This document shows positions 50,453 through 59,833 of a stretch of DNA of 64,000 bases, piece by piece. Both the position numbers and the translations under genes were made by a program. The notes beneath the pieces are model-generated. The model ran no database searches and was not told the origin of the DNA. It worked only from the letters and a program-made list of their open reading frames with translations. The first letter of the stretch is position 1. Every line of letters starts with the position of its first letter. The stretch is from DASSKA01 sp963839365 (lineage in GTDB: Bacteria; Actinomycetota; Actinomycetes; Propionibacteriales; Nocardioidaceae): NCBI GenBank assembly GCA_963839365.1, contig CAWIUT010000001.1, positions 186,001 to 250,000 on the forward strand, in the 5' to 3' direction.

Positions 50453-52135
50453 TCAGCGCAGCGCCTCGGCCAGCGCCTCCTGCGCCGTCCGGTACGCCGC
50501 CCGCTCGGTCTCGATCGGCGTGACCACCAGACGTTCGGTGACCTCCGCGACCGCGGTGCGCAGCCGTCGGCGGGTGGAGACCGCGCGCAGCCGCGCCGAC
50601 AGCACGACCAGGCCACGGGTGAGCACGCTCAGTGCGATCCCGACCACGACCGCGCCGACGAGCAGCATCGCGGGCACGGAGAAGCCGTGCCAGACCGGCG
50701 CGTGCATGGAAGCTCCCGCCCCCAGGCTGGCCAGCCACACCGCCCCGCAGACCGCCGCCGCGAGCAGCAGCCACTGCAGCACCTGCACCGCCCGGCACCA
50801 CAGTGGCGTCCGCACCGGGAGGTGGACCTCGGAGATCGCCCGGTCCAGCGCGTCGGACAGGTCCGGCAGCCGGGGCACCGCTGCGGCGCGCACGGCCTCG
50901 GCCCAGGCCCGGGGCAGGTCCCGCGAGCGGGCGTCGGCGACTCCTCGCACCGCGGCGTCGACCCGGGCCCGCTGGACCTCGGTCAGCTCGGGCAGTGAGG
51001 CGCGCGGCGCGGCCGTCAGCGCCTTGCCCTCCTTGCCGAGGTCGAGATGCAGCCGGCGCAGCGGATCGGGGCGCAGCTTGCTCAGCCAGGAGGTGACCGG
51101 CCAACCGGTGGCCCGTCGGGCCCGGCGGCGAGCGGAGCCCTCCACCGCGTGTACGACGGTGGGTACGCCGGCTGCGTCCGCGAACGCCTCCACCATCTCC
51201 TGGGTCGGCTCCCGGCCAGCCGTGTCGCCGGCCATGTCGCCGGCCATGTCGCCGGCCGGGACCGGCCCCGCGCCGCAGAGCTCCTGGAGCCGGCGCGCGG
51301 CGGTGGTGACGTCGGCGAGGGCACGGCCGGCGGCGGCCTTCTTGTCCCGCACCCGCAGCGAGATCTCCTTCTTGAGGTCGCCGACGCCGTGACCGTACCG
51401 CGCGGAGGTAGCGATCACCGGCACCCCGGCAAGGCCGTCCGCCTCGAGCAACCGCTCGAGGTCCTCGAGCATGGCCGGCCGGCGGTCCTCGGGCACCTCG
51501 TCGATGTGGTTGAGCACGACGAGCAGCACGTCGCGGTGCTCGGCCAGTGGTCGCAGGTACCGATCGTGGATGGCGGCGTCGGCGTACTTCTGGGGGTCCA
51601 GCACCCACACCAGCAGGTCCGACATGGACACCAGCCGATCCACCTCGACGTGGTGGGCCACCTCGGTGGAGTCGTGATCGGGCAGGTCGAGCAGCACCAG
51701 TCCGGACAGGTCGCGCTCCTCCTCGGCCTGCCTGCGGTGGTCCAGCATGCTGTTGCGGGTGACCCGGTGCCGGGCCGGCACCTCCAGCCAGTCCAGCAGC
51801 TCCTCGGAGCCGGACGTGCCCCACGTGCACGACATGGTCCATGAGGTGGTGGGCCGGCGGACCCCGATCGCAGCGAGGTCGAGACCGGTGAGCGCGTTGA
51901 AGGTCGAGGACTTGCCGGAACCGGTCGCGCCGGCGAGCACCACCACCGTGTGGTCGCCCGACAGCCGCAGCCGGGACTCCACCCGCTCGACCACCTCGGT
52001 GGCCTGCTCCACAGCCGGGCCGGCCAGCCGGCCACGACAGGCCTCCACCGCCCGACGAAGACCGGCCAGCCGGTCCGCAAGGTCGGGTGAGCCACGTCCC
52101 AGCCGCTTGTGTGCGTGATCGACCAGTGAGGTCAT
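50453..52135 (-). CDS. dynamin-like membrane GTPase A
   Basis: 560 aa. P-loop GATGSGKS at 69-76, G3 motif DLPDHDS, G4-like NHIDE, then a long helical region and two closely spaced transmembrane segments at about 455-480 and 490-515, followed by a helical C-terminus. This matches bacterial dynamin-family/YfjP-type GTPases. The ATG at 52135 overlaps the stop of the paired GTPase (ATGA). Paired dynamin-like genes in Streptomyces (dynA/dynB) stabilise the sporulation septum; a membrane-remodelling role here is inference. An in-frame 12-bp triplicate encodes AGDMAGDMAGDTAG. Confidence 0.85.
   Translation of the reverse strand: MTSLVDHAHKRLGRGSPDLADRLAGLRRAVEACRGRLAGPAVEQATEVVERVESRLRLSGDHTVVVLAGATGSGKSSTFNALTGLDLAAIGVRRPTTSWTMSCTWGTSGSEELLDWLEVPARHRVTRNSMLDHRRQAEEERDLSGLVLLDLPDHDSTEVAHHVEVDRLVSMSDLLVWVLDPQKYADAAIHDRYLRPLAEHRDVLLVVLNHIDEVPEDRRPAMLEDLERLLEADGLAGVPVIATSARYGHGVGDLKKEISLRVRDKKAAAGRALADVTTAARRLQELCGAGPVPAGDMAGDMAGDTAGREPTQEMVEAFADAAGVPTVVHAVEGSARRRARRATGWPVTSWLSKLRPDPLRRLHLDLGKEGKALTAAPRASLPELTEVQRARVDAAVRGVADARSRDLPRAWAEAVRAAAVPRLPDLSDALDRAISEVHLPVRTPLWCRAVQVLQWLLLAAAVCGAVWLASLGAGASMHAPVWHGFSVPAMLLVGAVVVGIALSVLTRGLVVLSARLRAVSTRRRLRTAVAEVTERLVVTPIETERAAYRTAQEALAEALR
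51223..51258. repeat. three tandem 12-bp repeats inside GTPase A
   Basis: TGTCGCCGGCCA occurs at 51223-51234 and 51235-51246, with a third copy differing in its last base (51247-51258). It encodes the repeated tetrapeptide AGDM/AGDM/AGDT on the minus strand, in a linker region. Confidence 0.85.
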
Positions 52136-53949
52136 CGTCCGGCCTCCGTGTCGGGGTCGCTCGAGCCGAGATCTTGCAGCAGCCGGTGCTCGGCGGAGGT
52201 CGGGCTCAGCTCGGCCGCGAACCGCAGGTCGTCGATGCGGCGGGCCACCTGCCGCAGCTGGTCCGCGGCCTCGGCGCGGACGCCGGCACCGTCCAGCACG
52301 GTCAGGAACCGTTGCCGCTCGGCGTCGAACAGGACCTCGACGCGCTGGTTCAGGTCCTTGCGTGCGGCAGCTGCCAGCCGGCGCACCGCCTGGTCCCCGA
52401 ACACCGCCTCCAGCAGCTTCTGGCCCAGGAGCGCGCTGCCGCCGGCGATCCCGACCTCCGCACCCGTGACGCCCGCGGTTGAAGCGAAGACCACCATCAT
52501 CAGCGCCACGCCCAGCGCATTCGCGCCATAGGCCAGGTAGCGGGCGGTGCTTCGCTTGTCGGCACCTTGCGTGCGCACCATCTGGAGCAGCTGGTGCTGC
52601 CAGTCGCGCACCAGCCGGTCCGCGTCGGCCCCGAAGCCCTGCGAGGCCCGGGACAGGTCCCGACCGGACTCGTCCAGCAGCTGACGGCCGGCCGCCAGCG
52701 AACGCCAGGACGCCGCCGCACGCTCGGCCGCGGCCTCGGCGTGCTCCAGCAGCAGGGTCTGCAGCCCGGCCTCCACGGCTCCGCTGACCCGATCGGTCTG
52801 CTGGGGCCGGCCGCGCACCGCCGCGACCAACCGGTCCCGCAGTCGGCCGACCCCGGTCTCGAGGGACCGGAACAGCTCGCCCGTGCCGACGAGCTCCTGC
52901 CAGCGAGCCAGCACCTCGCCACGCATCAGGGTGCCGTCCGCGCACGCTTCGTCGACCTTCGCGGCCGCCTCCTGGTACGCGCGGTCGACGTCCTCGCGCA
53001 GCCGCGCCACCGTGGCTTCCTGCTCCGCGGCGGCATCTGCCACGGTGTGCGCACTGCGCGCCAGGTTGCGCACCGCGCCGTCGAGGGTCTGCTTGACCAC
53101 CGCGGTGCGGGCGCTGGAGTCCGAGGCCAGCAGGTGCAGCCAGGCCCGGATCTCGGCAACGACCTCCCGGTCGATCAGGCCGTCGGCGCCGAGGGACAGC
53201 TCGGGCAGCGTGAACAGGGGCGAGTCGCGCAGCCCTCGGGCGGTCAGCATCCGGGCGAGGTGGCTGCTCACCTCGGCCACCGCCTCGGGCGGGGTGCGGT
53301 CGAGCACCACGGCCACGGCCGTGCTGCGTTCCGCCGCGGCACGTAGGTACTCCCACGGCACCTGGTCGGCGTAGCGCGCCGCCGAGGTCACGAATAGCCA
53401 CAGGTCGGCGGCCCCGAGCAGCTGCGTGGCCAGGACCCGGTTGTGCTCGTCCACCGAGTCCACGTCCGGCGCGTCCAGGAGCGCCAGGCCCACCGGCACC
53501 GCCTCGGTGGCGACCAGCTGCAGGGCGCCGGGACCGCCGGCGCTGCCGGTGGTGCGGGCGAGGTCCGGCAGGATCCTGTCCTTGGCGAACCACTCCGCAT
53601 CGGCGGGGTTGTGCACCAGCACCGGCGAACGGGTCGTGGGCCGTAGGACGCCGGGCCGGGTGACCGTGCTGCCGACCAGCGAGTTGACCAGGGTCGACTT
53701 CCCCGCACCCGTCGAGCCGCCGACCACCGCGAGCAGCGGCGCCTCGATCTGGATCAGCCGGGGCAGCACGTAGTCCTCGAGCTGGTCGATGAGCTGGGCG
53801 CGAGTCCGGCGCTGCACCTCCACCTGGGGCAGGGCGAGCGGCAGCTCGGCCGCGCTGAGTCCCTCGCGCATCCGCACCAGGGTGGTCACCATCTCGGAGG
53901 TCTCGGGGGTCGCCGGGCCGGTCCCGAAGCGATGCGTGGAGGGGCTCAC
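52132..53949 (-). CDS. dynamin-like membrane GTPase B
   Basis: 605 aa from a GTG at 53949 overlapping the PrsW-like stop (GTGA). P-loop GGSTGAGKS at 77-85, G3 motif DAPDVDS, and a degenerate G4 (LDRTP). A long coiled helical region and hydrophobic segments at about 490-525 (GANALGVALMMVVFASTAGVTG) follow. It differs from GTPase A in sequence but shares the architecture, so the two probably form a hetero-oligomer at the membrane. Family assignment as dynamin-like is by P-loop GTPase plus C-terminal membrane hairpin and pairing. Confidence 0.84.
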   Translation of the reverse strand: MSPSTHRFGTGPATPETSEMVTTLVRMREGLSAAELPLALPQVEVQRRTRAQLIDQLEDYVLPRLIQIEAPLLAVVGGSTGAGKSTLVNSLVGSTVTRPGVLRPTTRSPVLVHNPADAEWFAKDRILPDLARTTGSAGGPGALQLVATEAVPVGLALLDAPDVDSVDEHNRVLATQLLGAADLWLFVTSAARYADQVPWEYLRAAAERSTAVAVVLDRTPPEAVAEVSSHLARMLTARGLRDSPLFTLPELSLGADGLIDREVVAEIRAWLHLLASDSSARTAVVKQTLDGAVRNLARSAHTVADAAAEQEATVARLREDVDRAYQEAAAKVDEACADGTLMRGEVLARWQELVGTGELFRSLETGVGRLRDRLVAAVRGRPQQTDRVSGAVEAGLQTLLLEHAEAAAERAAASWRSLAAGRQLLDESGRDLSRASQGFGADADRLVRDWQHQLLQMVRTQGADKRSTARYLAYGANALGVALMMVVFASTAGVTGAEVGIAGGSALLGQKLLEAVFGDQAVRRLAAAARKDLNQRVEVLFDAERQRFLTVLDGAGVRAEAADQLRQVARRIDDLRFAAELSPTSAEHRLLQDLGSSDPDTEAGR

Positions 53950-55118
53950 GAGGCCGCCTTTCCGCGCGACCCGGCCGGCTGCGGGAACAGCACGTAGGCG
54001 CGCAGCGCCGCCAGCCGTGTCACCATGCCAGAGCCGAGCTCGACGGCCTGCTGCTGGTACTCCTTCATCACGGTGGCGGCGACCGGTCCGCCGTTGCTGC
54101 GCGCGAAGCTGCGGGCAACACGGCGGGCGGGCAGGCGCACCAGCCACGGCACCTCCCGGTGGGCGAGGAACCCGCGGTTCGCGCAGTCGGTCAGCGCGCG
54201 GGTGAGCATCCGGCCCTCACGGCGGCGGGCCCACACCGCGAAGCCCACGAAGAGCAAGAAGGCAGGCACCATCGCGACCACATAGGTCAACGCGAACGTC
54301 CGGCCGCCTCCGAGGAACACGGAGGCATTCCACAGTGCATGCGCACACACCGCAACCAAGCACCCCAGAACCGGCGCGGCCACCCGCCAGAACCGGCTCC
54401 GTGTCAGCACGGCGTACCCGACGCCGATGCCGGTCGCCGAGGTGAACAGCGGATGCGCGAACGGGCTGAAGATGCCCCGGACCACGAACAGCCCGGTGGC
54501 CGCGCCGAGACCTCCAGGGCCGAAGGGCCGAGCGCCCATGTCGGCCGCCGCGAGGTACAAGATGTTCTCGGTGAACGCGAAGCCCACCCCGACCAGGCCG
54601 GCGTACACCAGTCCGTCGAGGATCCCGTCGATCTCCCGGCGCCGGAACCACAGCAGCAGGAAGATGAACAGCCCCTTCCCGGCCTCCTCGACGACGGGTG
54701 CGACCACCACCGAGGACAGAGCCGTCGAGGTCTTCAGCGCGACCCGGTCCGCGGCCTCCAGCAGCGAGGCGATCGCGGTGGCCGCGATCGCCCCCCACGC
54801 GAAGGCGAGCGCCAGCACGCCGATCGGCTCCGGCTCGTAGCGGTCCAGCCAGAGGTACGTCGCCACGACCGGACCGACCGGGAGGGCGGCGAGCACCGCC
54901 CCGACCACCAGCGCCCCGGGAGCGCCCGACCGCAGCAGGATCAGTCCCATGACGCAGGCACCCAGGAACAGCAGCACGGCGACCACCACGGTGAAAGCGA
55001 CACTCGAGCGACGTCGCGCCCTGCCGAGGAGGCCCACCGGCAGCAGCGGATACGAGGACCGTGGGGACACGGCAGGTCCGACCGGCTGTCGCCGCTCGGA
55101 CCCCACGTCGCCACACAT
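53946..55118 (-). CDS. PrsW-family intramembrane metalloprotease-like protein
   Basis: 390 aa with about eight transmembrane helices. Family motifs are APVVEEAGKGLF (EExxK), GLVGVGFAFTENILY, FSPFAHPLFTSATGIGVGY, and LWNAS. PrsW in Bacillus cleaves an anti-sigma factor. The C-terminal cytoplasmic tail of about 100 residues is basic. The ATG at 55118 gives a full N-terminus; the longer frame overlaps the divergent peptidase gene. It is the first gene of an operon with two dynamin-like GTPases through 4-nt overlaps. Confidence 0.9.
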   Translation of the reverse strand: MCGDVGSERRQPVGPAVSPRSSYPLLPVGLLGRARRRSSVAFTVVVAVLLFLGACVMGLILLRSGAPGALVVGAVLAALPVGPVVATYLWLDRYEPEPIGVLALAFAWGAIAATAIASLLEAADRVALKTSTALSSVVVAPVVEEAGKGLFIFLLLWFRRREIDGILDGLVYAGLVGVGFAFTENILYLAAADMGARPFGPGGLGAATGLFVVRGIFSPFAHPLFTSATGIGVGYAVLTRSRFWRVAAPVLGCLVAVCAHALWNASVFLGGGRTFALTYVVAMVPAFLLFVGFAVWARRREGRMLTRALTDCANRGFLAHREVPWLVRLPARRVARSFARSNGGPVAATVMKEYQQQAVELGSGMVTRLAALRAYVLFPQPAGSRGKAAS

Positions 55119-55183
55119 GGACGGCACCCTATCGGTCTGTGGCGACGCGCTTACGCTGGTCGTGGCTGTGCCTCGACGGCCCG

Positions 55184-55189
55184 TAGAGT
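55184..55189 (+). promoter_or_regulatory. -10 box of the M24 peptidase gene (leaderless start)
   Basis: TAGAGT fits TANNNT and ends 7 nt before the GTG at 55197, placing the transcript start at or beside the initiator. No Shine-Dalgarno or clear -35 is seen. Confidence 0.4.
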
Positions 55190-55196
55190 GAGAGGC

Positions 55197-56636
55197 GTGA
55201 GCGACGACACGGTGACCCCCGAGACCTCCGGCCCGAGCGTCCAGACGCAAGGGACCGGCAGCCACGACCAGCCGGTGCCCGACGCGTACGCGGAGTTCAT
55301 GCGCAAGGGCTGGGGCGATCGCGAGCTGGACCTCCCGGCGCAGCCGGTGGCGGCGTGGGCCGCCAAGCGGCGGGCGCGGCTCGCCGAGCGCTTCCCCGGG
55401 GAACGGCTCGTGCTGCCGGCCGGCACCTTCAAGGTGCGGGCCAACGACACCGACTACCGGTTCCGCCCGGATACCGCGCACACCTACCTGTCCGGCAACC
55501 AGACCAGCGACGCGGTGCTGGTGCTCGACGACGGCGAGGCCACCCTCTACGCCCGGCCCCGCTCGTCCCGGCAGACGGACGAGTTCTTCCGGGACCGCCG
55601 CTACGGCGAGCTGTGGGCCGGTCGTCGCCCCTCGCTGACGGAGATGGAGGGCGCCCTCGGGTTGCGGTGCCGTCACCTCGACCAGCTGCCCGGCACGCTG
55701 CGCGCCTCCGGCAGGACCAGGGTGCTCCGCGGCGTGGACCCGGCGGTCGACACGGAGGTCGCCGCCGACGAGACCCGTGACGAGGAGCTGGCTCGGGTGC
55801 TGGCCGAGATGCGGCTCGTCAAGGATCCCTGGGAGATCGAGCAGCTGCAGGAGGCCTGCGACATCACCACGCTCGGGTTCGCCGACAGCGTCCGCGAGTG
55901 GGACAACGTGCTGAAGTACGGCGAGCGCTGGATCGAGGGCACCTTCTTCCGCCGCGCCCGGGCCATGGGCAACGACATCGGCTACGACTCCATCGCGGGG
56001 TCCGGCAGGCACGCCACCACCTTGCACTGGACCGAGAACTCCGGCCCGGTCACACCTGGCGAGCTGCTGCTGCTCGACATGGGCGTGGAGGCCACCAGCC
56101 TCTACACCGCCGACGTGACCCGCACCCTGCCGGTCGACGGCACGTTCACACCGCTGCAGCGCGACCTGTACTCGCTGGTGCTCGACGCGCAGCAGGCCGG
56201 CATCGAGGCGGTCCGGCCGGGGGTGCCTTTCCTGGCGCCGCACGACGCGGCGATGAGCGTGCTGGCGCACGGGCTGGAGGGCATGGGGCTGCTGCCCTGC
56301 TCCGCGGAGGAGGCGCTGTCCCCCGACTCCAAGGTCTACTCACGGTGGACGTTGCACTCGACCAGCCACATGCTCGGCATGGACGTGCACGACTGCGCGA
56401 AGGCGTCGGACGACGCCTACAAGCATGGGGAGCTGGCGACCGGGATGGTGCTCACCGTGGAGCCGGGCCTGTACTTCCAGGAGGACGACCTGCTGGTCCC
56501 CGAGGAGCTTCGCGGCATCGGCATCCGGATCGAGGACGACATCCTGGTCATCGACGACGGCTACCACAACCTGTCCAAGGCCCTTCCGCGTGACATCGCC
56601 GGGCTGGAGCAGTGGATGGCGACGCTGCGCGCCTGA
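55197..56636 (+). CDS. Xaa-Pro aminopeptidase (M24B)
   Basis: 479 aa from the GTG at 55197. An N-terminal creatinase-like domain (about 40-210) is followed by the pita-bread domain with metal ligands Asp294, Asp306 (LDMGVEATSLYTADVTRT), His391 (SHMLGMDVHD), Glu422 (VEPGLYF) and Glu446 (GIRIEDDI). It removes N-terminal residues before proline. The first 30 residues are Thr/Ser-rich and disordered. The upstream frame is a PrsW shadow. Confidence 0.94.
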   Translation: MSDDTVTPETSGPSVQTQGTGSHDQPVPDAYAEFMRKGWGDRELDLPAQPVAAWAAKRRARLAERFPGERLVLPAGTFKVRANDTDYRFRPDTAHTYLSGNQTSDAVLVLDDGEATLYARPRSSRQTDEFFRDRRYGELWAGRRPSLTEMEGALGLRCRHLDQLPGTLRASGRTRVLRGVDPAVDTEVAADETRDEELARVLAEMRLVKDPWEIEQLQEACDITTLGFADSVREWDNVLKYGERWIEGTFFRRARAMGNDIGYDSIAGSGRHATTLHWTENSGPVTPGELLLLDMGVEATSLYTADVTRTLPVDGTFTPLQRDLYSLVLDAQQAGIEAVRPGVPFLAPHDAAMSVLAHGLEGMGLLPCSAEEALSPDSKVYSRWTLHSTSHMLGMDVHDCAKASDDAYKHGELATGMVLTVEPGLYFQEDDLLVPEELRGIGIRIEDDILVIDDGYHNLSKALPRDIAGLEQWMATLRA

Positions 56637-56683
56637 GGGTTCGCCGCGGCGGCTGCCGACCCCGAACGACCCCGGTCGAACCG

Positions 56684-56704
56684 TGTCGGCCCCAGGGGCC
56701 GACA
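56684..56704. terminator. tight hairpin between M24 peptidase and secreted Cys-rich protein genes
   Basis: TGTCGGCCC (56684-56692) and GGGCCGACA (56696-56704) form a perfect 9-bp stem with a 3-nt loop, between convergent genes. Confidence 0.75.
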
Positions 56705-56708
56705 GCTC

Positions 56709-57386
56709 CTAGTGGAGCACCGCCTTCCACGCCGCCGGCAGCGGCTTGGACCCCCGCAGCCTGTAGCGATGGTCGACCCATCGGGCCGTCAACATCGTCC
56801 ACGTCTTGTGGCTCTGGTCCGGCTTGGCACCCACCAGCACCCAGCCGTGCGGACACAGGTAGCTGATGGGGCGCTGCCCCACCGCACCGCTGGCGCCCAT
56901 GGAGACCAGACAGTTCGCTCCCACGCCATCCCCGAGCCGCAGCCCCCACAGGGACGGCCCGAACGTGCTGGTCACGGGCAGCTGTCTCGTGAGGCGCAGC
57001 CGGACCAGCTGGTGTGACCACGGCTTGGGAAGGCAGACCACCGCGTGCCGGCCGGCCTGCTTCCAGCACGGGTCCAGGATGTTGTCGGTCTGGAAGCAAC
57101 GGTAGAGCCGCCCGTTGACGAACGACGAGGTCCAGCAGTGGCCGCGTCCGGCGCTCGCCACGGTGTAGCCGGCGCGGACCCGGCCGGCCCGGTCCAGCGG
57201 GGCTACCAGATGCACGACCGTGCCCGGCACCACGGCGGCATACGTCCCGGACGCGCCGGAAACGCCACCAGCGCTGTTCGGGGTGTTCACCGGCCCGGAA
57301 CCATTGGTGGCCACCGTGATGAGGACAACGCTGGCCGCGACGACGAGCGCGGTGATGATGGCGGGACGCCACGAGGACAGGCGCAC
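56709..57386 (-). CDS. membrane-anchored/secreted Cys-containing protein, function unknown
   Basis: 225 aa from the GTG at 57386, preceded by GAGGT. One hydrophobic segment (about residues 7-28, RPAIITALVVAASVVLITVA) acts as signal or anchor, then an extracytoplasmic domain with CWTSSFVNGRLYRC, DNILDPCW, VVCLPKPW, NCLVS and YLCPHGW. The spacing CW(T)(S/G)S-x-YRC-x-(I)(Y/L)DPC(F/W)-x-VxC-x-PW recalls an actinobacterial family of secreted proteins that I know only as unnamed. Six or more cysteines suggest disulfides. It is divergent from the catalase gene. Function unknown. Confidence 0.75.
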   Translation of the reverse strand: MRLSSWRPAIITALVVAASVVLITVATNGSGPVNTPNSAGGVSGASGTYAAVVPGTVVHLVAPLDRAGRVRAGYTVASAGRGHCWTSSFVNGRLYRCFQTDNILDPCWKQAGRHAVVCLPKPWSHQLVRLRLTRQLPVTSTFGPSLWGLRLGDGVGANCLVSMGASGAVGQRPISYLCPHGWVLVGAKPDQSHKTWTMLTARWVDHRYRLRGSKPLPAAWKAVLH

Positions 57387-57529
57387 GGTGACCTCACGAT
57401 CCCGGAAGCCGCAAGGCTCCGCTTCTGCGACGAGGGTACGACGCCCAAGGGACCGCCGCCAGTGAACTCGCGGGTCCGAGAATGCCCGTCCTCTGGAGGT
57501 CCGCAGCACCGCCGCTGCGGCCCGACTCG

Positions 57530-57541
57530 GAGCGATCGCTC
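57530..57541. repeat. 12-bp palindrome upstream of catalase
   Basis: GAGCGATCGCTC is a perfect palindrome in the 233-bp gap between the secreted-protein gene and katE. It could be an operator, but is short enough to be chance in this GC-rich DNA. Confidence 0.3.
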
Positions 57542-57619
57542 GGGTCTTGTGTGTTGCCTCCGCCGGAGCGGGTACCGGCCGTGATCCGCCCCGTGCAGAC
57601 ACCGTCGAAGGGAGCCGAC

Positions 57620-59833
57620 ATGGACCGCAGCAAGTCCGCCACCCCCCAGGTACCAGGGGTGCCGAGCAGCGAACCGCCCACGGTCGAGGAGCCGACCGAG
57701 CGGCACGAGCCGCTGCCGCCCAGGGAGGACCAGGGAGCACCCGACCTCCGGACAGCCACCGGCGCGGAGCTCGACGCTCCGCCTGAGGCAGCAGCACAGC
57801 GGGGCACCTCCCTCACCACCGCTCAGGGGGTGCGGCTGCCGGACACCGACCACTCGCTGAAGGCCGGTTCGCGTGGTCCTACCCTGCTGCAGGACCACCA
57901 TCTGCGGGAGAAGATCACCCACTTCGACCACGAGCGGATCCCGGAGCGGGTGGTGCACGCGCGAGGGGTCGGCGCGCACGGCGTGTTCGAGGGCTACGGC
58001 AGCGCCGACGAGATCACCACCGCGGGCTTCTTGAAGAAGGGCCGGAAGACCCCGGTGTTCGTCCGCTTCTCCACCGTGCTCGGCTCACGCGGCTCGGCCG
58101 ACACGGTCAGGGACACCCGCGGCTTCGCCACCAAGTTCTACACAGCCGAGGGCACCTTCGACCTGGTCGGGAACAACATCCCGGTCTTCTTCATCCAGGA
58201 CGGGATCAAGTTCCCCGACGTGATCCATGCCGGCAAGCCACACCCGGACCGCGAGATCCCCCAGGCGCAGAGCGCTCACGACACCTTCTGGGACTTCGTG
58301 TCGCTGCACACCGAGGCCCAGCACCACACGATGTGGAACATGTCCGACCGGGCGATCCCCCGCTCGCTGCGGATGATGGAGGGTTTCGGGATCCACACGT
58401 TCCGGCTCGTCAACGAGACCGGCGCGACGGTCCTGGTCAAGTTCCACTGGAAGCCCGGGCTGGGGGTGCACTCGCTGACCTGGGAAGAGGCCCAGATGCT
58501 CGGCGGCCTCGACCCCGACTTCCACCGGCGGGACCTGTACGACGCCATCGAGGCGGGCGTGTTCCCGGAGTGGGAGCTCGGCATCCAGGTGTTCCCGGAC
58601 ACCCCCGAGCAGACGTTCGAGGGCATCGACCTGCTCGACCCGACCAAGATCGTGCCCGAGGAGCTCGCCCCCGTGCAACGGGTCGGCAAGATGACGCTGA
58701 ACGCGAATCCCACGAACTACTTCGCGGAGACCGAGCAGGTTGCCTTCCACCCGGGCCACACCGTGCCCGGCATCGACGTCACGGACGACCCGCTGCTGCA
58801 AGCGCGGTTGTTCTCCTACATCGACACCCAGATCACCCGGCTGGGCGGACCCAACTTCGCGCAGATCCCGGTCAACCGTCCGCACGCCCCGGTCAACGAC
58901 ATGTTCCGGGACGGCTTCCACCAGGACGCGGTGCATGGCGGGGCGGCGCCGTACAAGCCGAACTCCCTCGACGGAGGCTGCCCGTTCTTCGCCGGGAACG
59001 ACGACGGCGCGTTCGTGGACGCACCGGTGGAGATTCCCGCGACGAGCAAGGTGCGCGCCAACCCCACGTCCTTCGACGACCACTTCGGCCAGGCGAGGCT
59101 GTTCTGGACCAGCATGTCCGCGGTCGAGAAGGAGCACATCGTCCGCGCGTACAGCTTCGAGCTGGGCAAGTGCTACGAGCAGACGATCAAGGAGCGCCAG
59201 CTCCAGTGCCTGGCCAACATCGATCTAGTGCTCTGCTCCGAGGTCGCCGCAGCGCTGGGGCTCCCCGCGCCCGAAGCGGACAAGCCGCTGGCCGACGAGA
59301 CCCCGAGCCCCGCCCTCTCCCAGCTCGGCGGCACGTGGCCGACGGAGGGACGCACGGTCGGCATCGTGGTCGACCCCGACGGCGACCTCGACGAGCTCCG
59401 CACCCTGCGGCAGACGGTGTTCGACGCCGACATGGTGCCGCTGATCGTGGCACCGCACGGCGGGAAGGTCGGCGACCTGCCGGTGCAGCGGACGTTCGCC
59501 ACCACCCGGTCCGTCGAGCTCGACGTCGTGCTCCTGGCCGGCAGCCCGGCACCGGCACCCGACGCACTGCCCAGCCGGGACGCGAAGGCCGGTGGCGCCG
59601 ACGACGTGACGGTCGACCCCCGCCTCGACCTCCTCCTCGACGAGTGCTGGCGGCACGCCAAGGCCATCGGCGCCTGGGGCGCCGGCCTGGCCGCACTGGA
59701 GCGGTCCGGCTTCAGGGGCTCACCTGGCGTGGTGACCGGGCAGGACGGCGCAGAGGTGTTCGGTCAGATCCAGAAGCTGATGACGGCCCACCGGGTCTGG
59801 GACCGCTTCCCTGCGTCTGTGGCGGTGCACTGA
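57620..59833 (+). CDS. katE: large-subunit catalase (HPII/KatE-like)
   Basis: 737 aa monofunctional haem catalase. An N-terminal 80-residue disordered Pro/Glu-rich leader is followed by the catalase core with His113 (RVVHARGVGAHG), Asn185 (GNNIPVFFIQD), and proximal Tyr400 with Arg396 (RLFSYIDTQ). A C-terminal flavodoxin/GATase-like domain (about 600-737, TVGIVVDPDGDLDELRTLR) marks the large-subunit clade. It disproportionates H2O2. The ATG at 57620 follows AGGGAG; the upstream open frame is shadow. Confidence 0.95.
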   Translation: MDRSKSATPQVPGVPSSEPPTVEEPTERHEPLPPREDQGAPDLRTATGAELDAPPEAAAQRGTSLTTAQGVRLPDTDHSLKAGSRGPTLLQDHHLREKITHFDHERIPERVVHARGVGAHGVFEGYGSADEITTAGFLKKGRKTPVFVRFSTVLGSRGSADTVRDTRGFATKFYTAEGTFDLVGNNIPVFFIQDGIKFPDVIHAGKPHPDREIPQAQSAHDTFWDFVSLHTEAQHHTMWNMSDRAIPRSLRMMEGFGIHTFRLVNETGATVLVKFHWKPGLGVHSLTWEEAQMLGGLDPDFHRRDLYDAIEAGVFPEWELGIQVFPDTPEQTFEGIDLLDPTKIVPEELAPVQRVGKMTLNANPTNYFAETEQVAFHPGHTVPGIDVTDDPLLQARLFSYIDTQITRLGGPNFAQIPVNRPHAPVNDMFRDGFHQDAVHGGAAPYKPNSLDGGCPFFAGNDDGAFVDAPVEIPATSKVRANPTSFDDHFGQARLFWTSMSAVEKEHIVRAYSFELGKCYEQTIKERQLQCLANIDLVLCSEVAAALGLPAPEADKPLADETPSPALSQLGGTWPTEGRTVGIVVDPDGDLDELRTLRQTVFDADMVPLIVAPHGGKVGDLPVQRTFATTRSVELDVVLLAGSPAPAPDALPSRDAKAGGADDVTVDPRLDLLLDECWRHAKAIGAWGAGLAALERSGFRGSPGVVTGQDGAEVFGQIQKLMTAHRVWDRFPASVAVH

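Noticed and set aside
53946..56270. 774-codon PrsW frame reaching into the M24 peptidase gene
   Set aside because: The first 384 codons lie antisense to the M24 gene; the ATG at 55118 restores a normal PrsW length.
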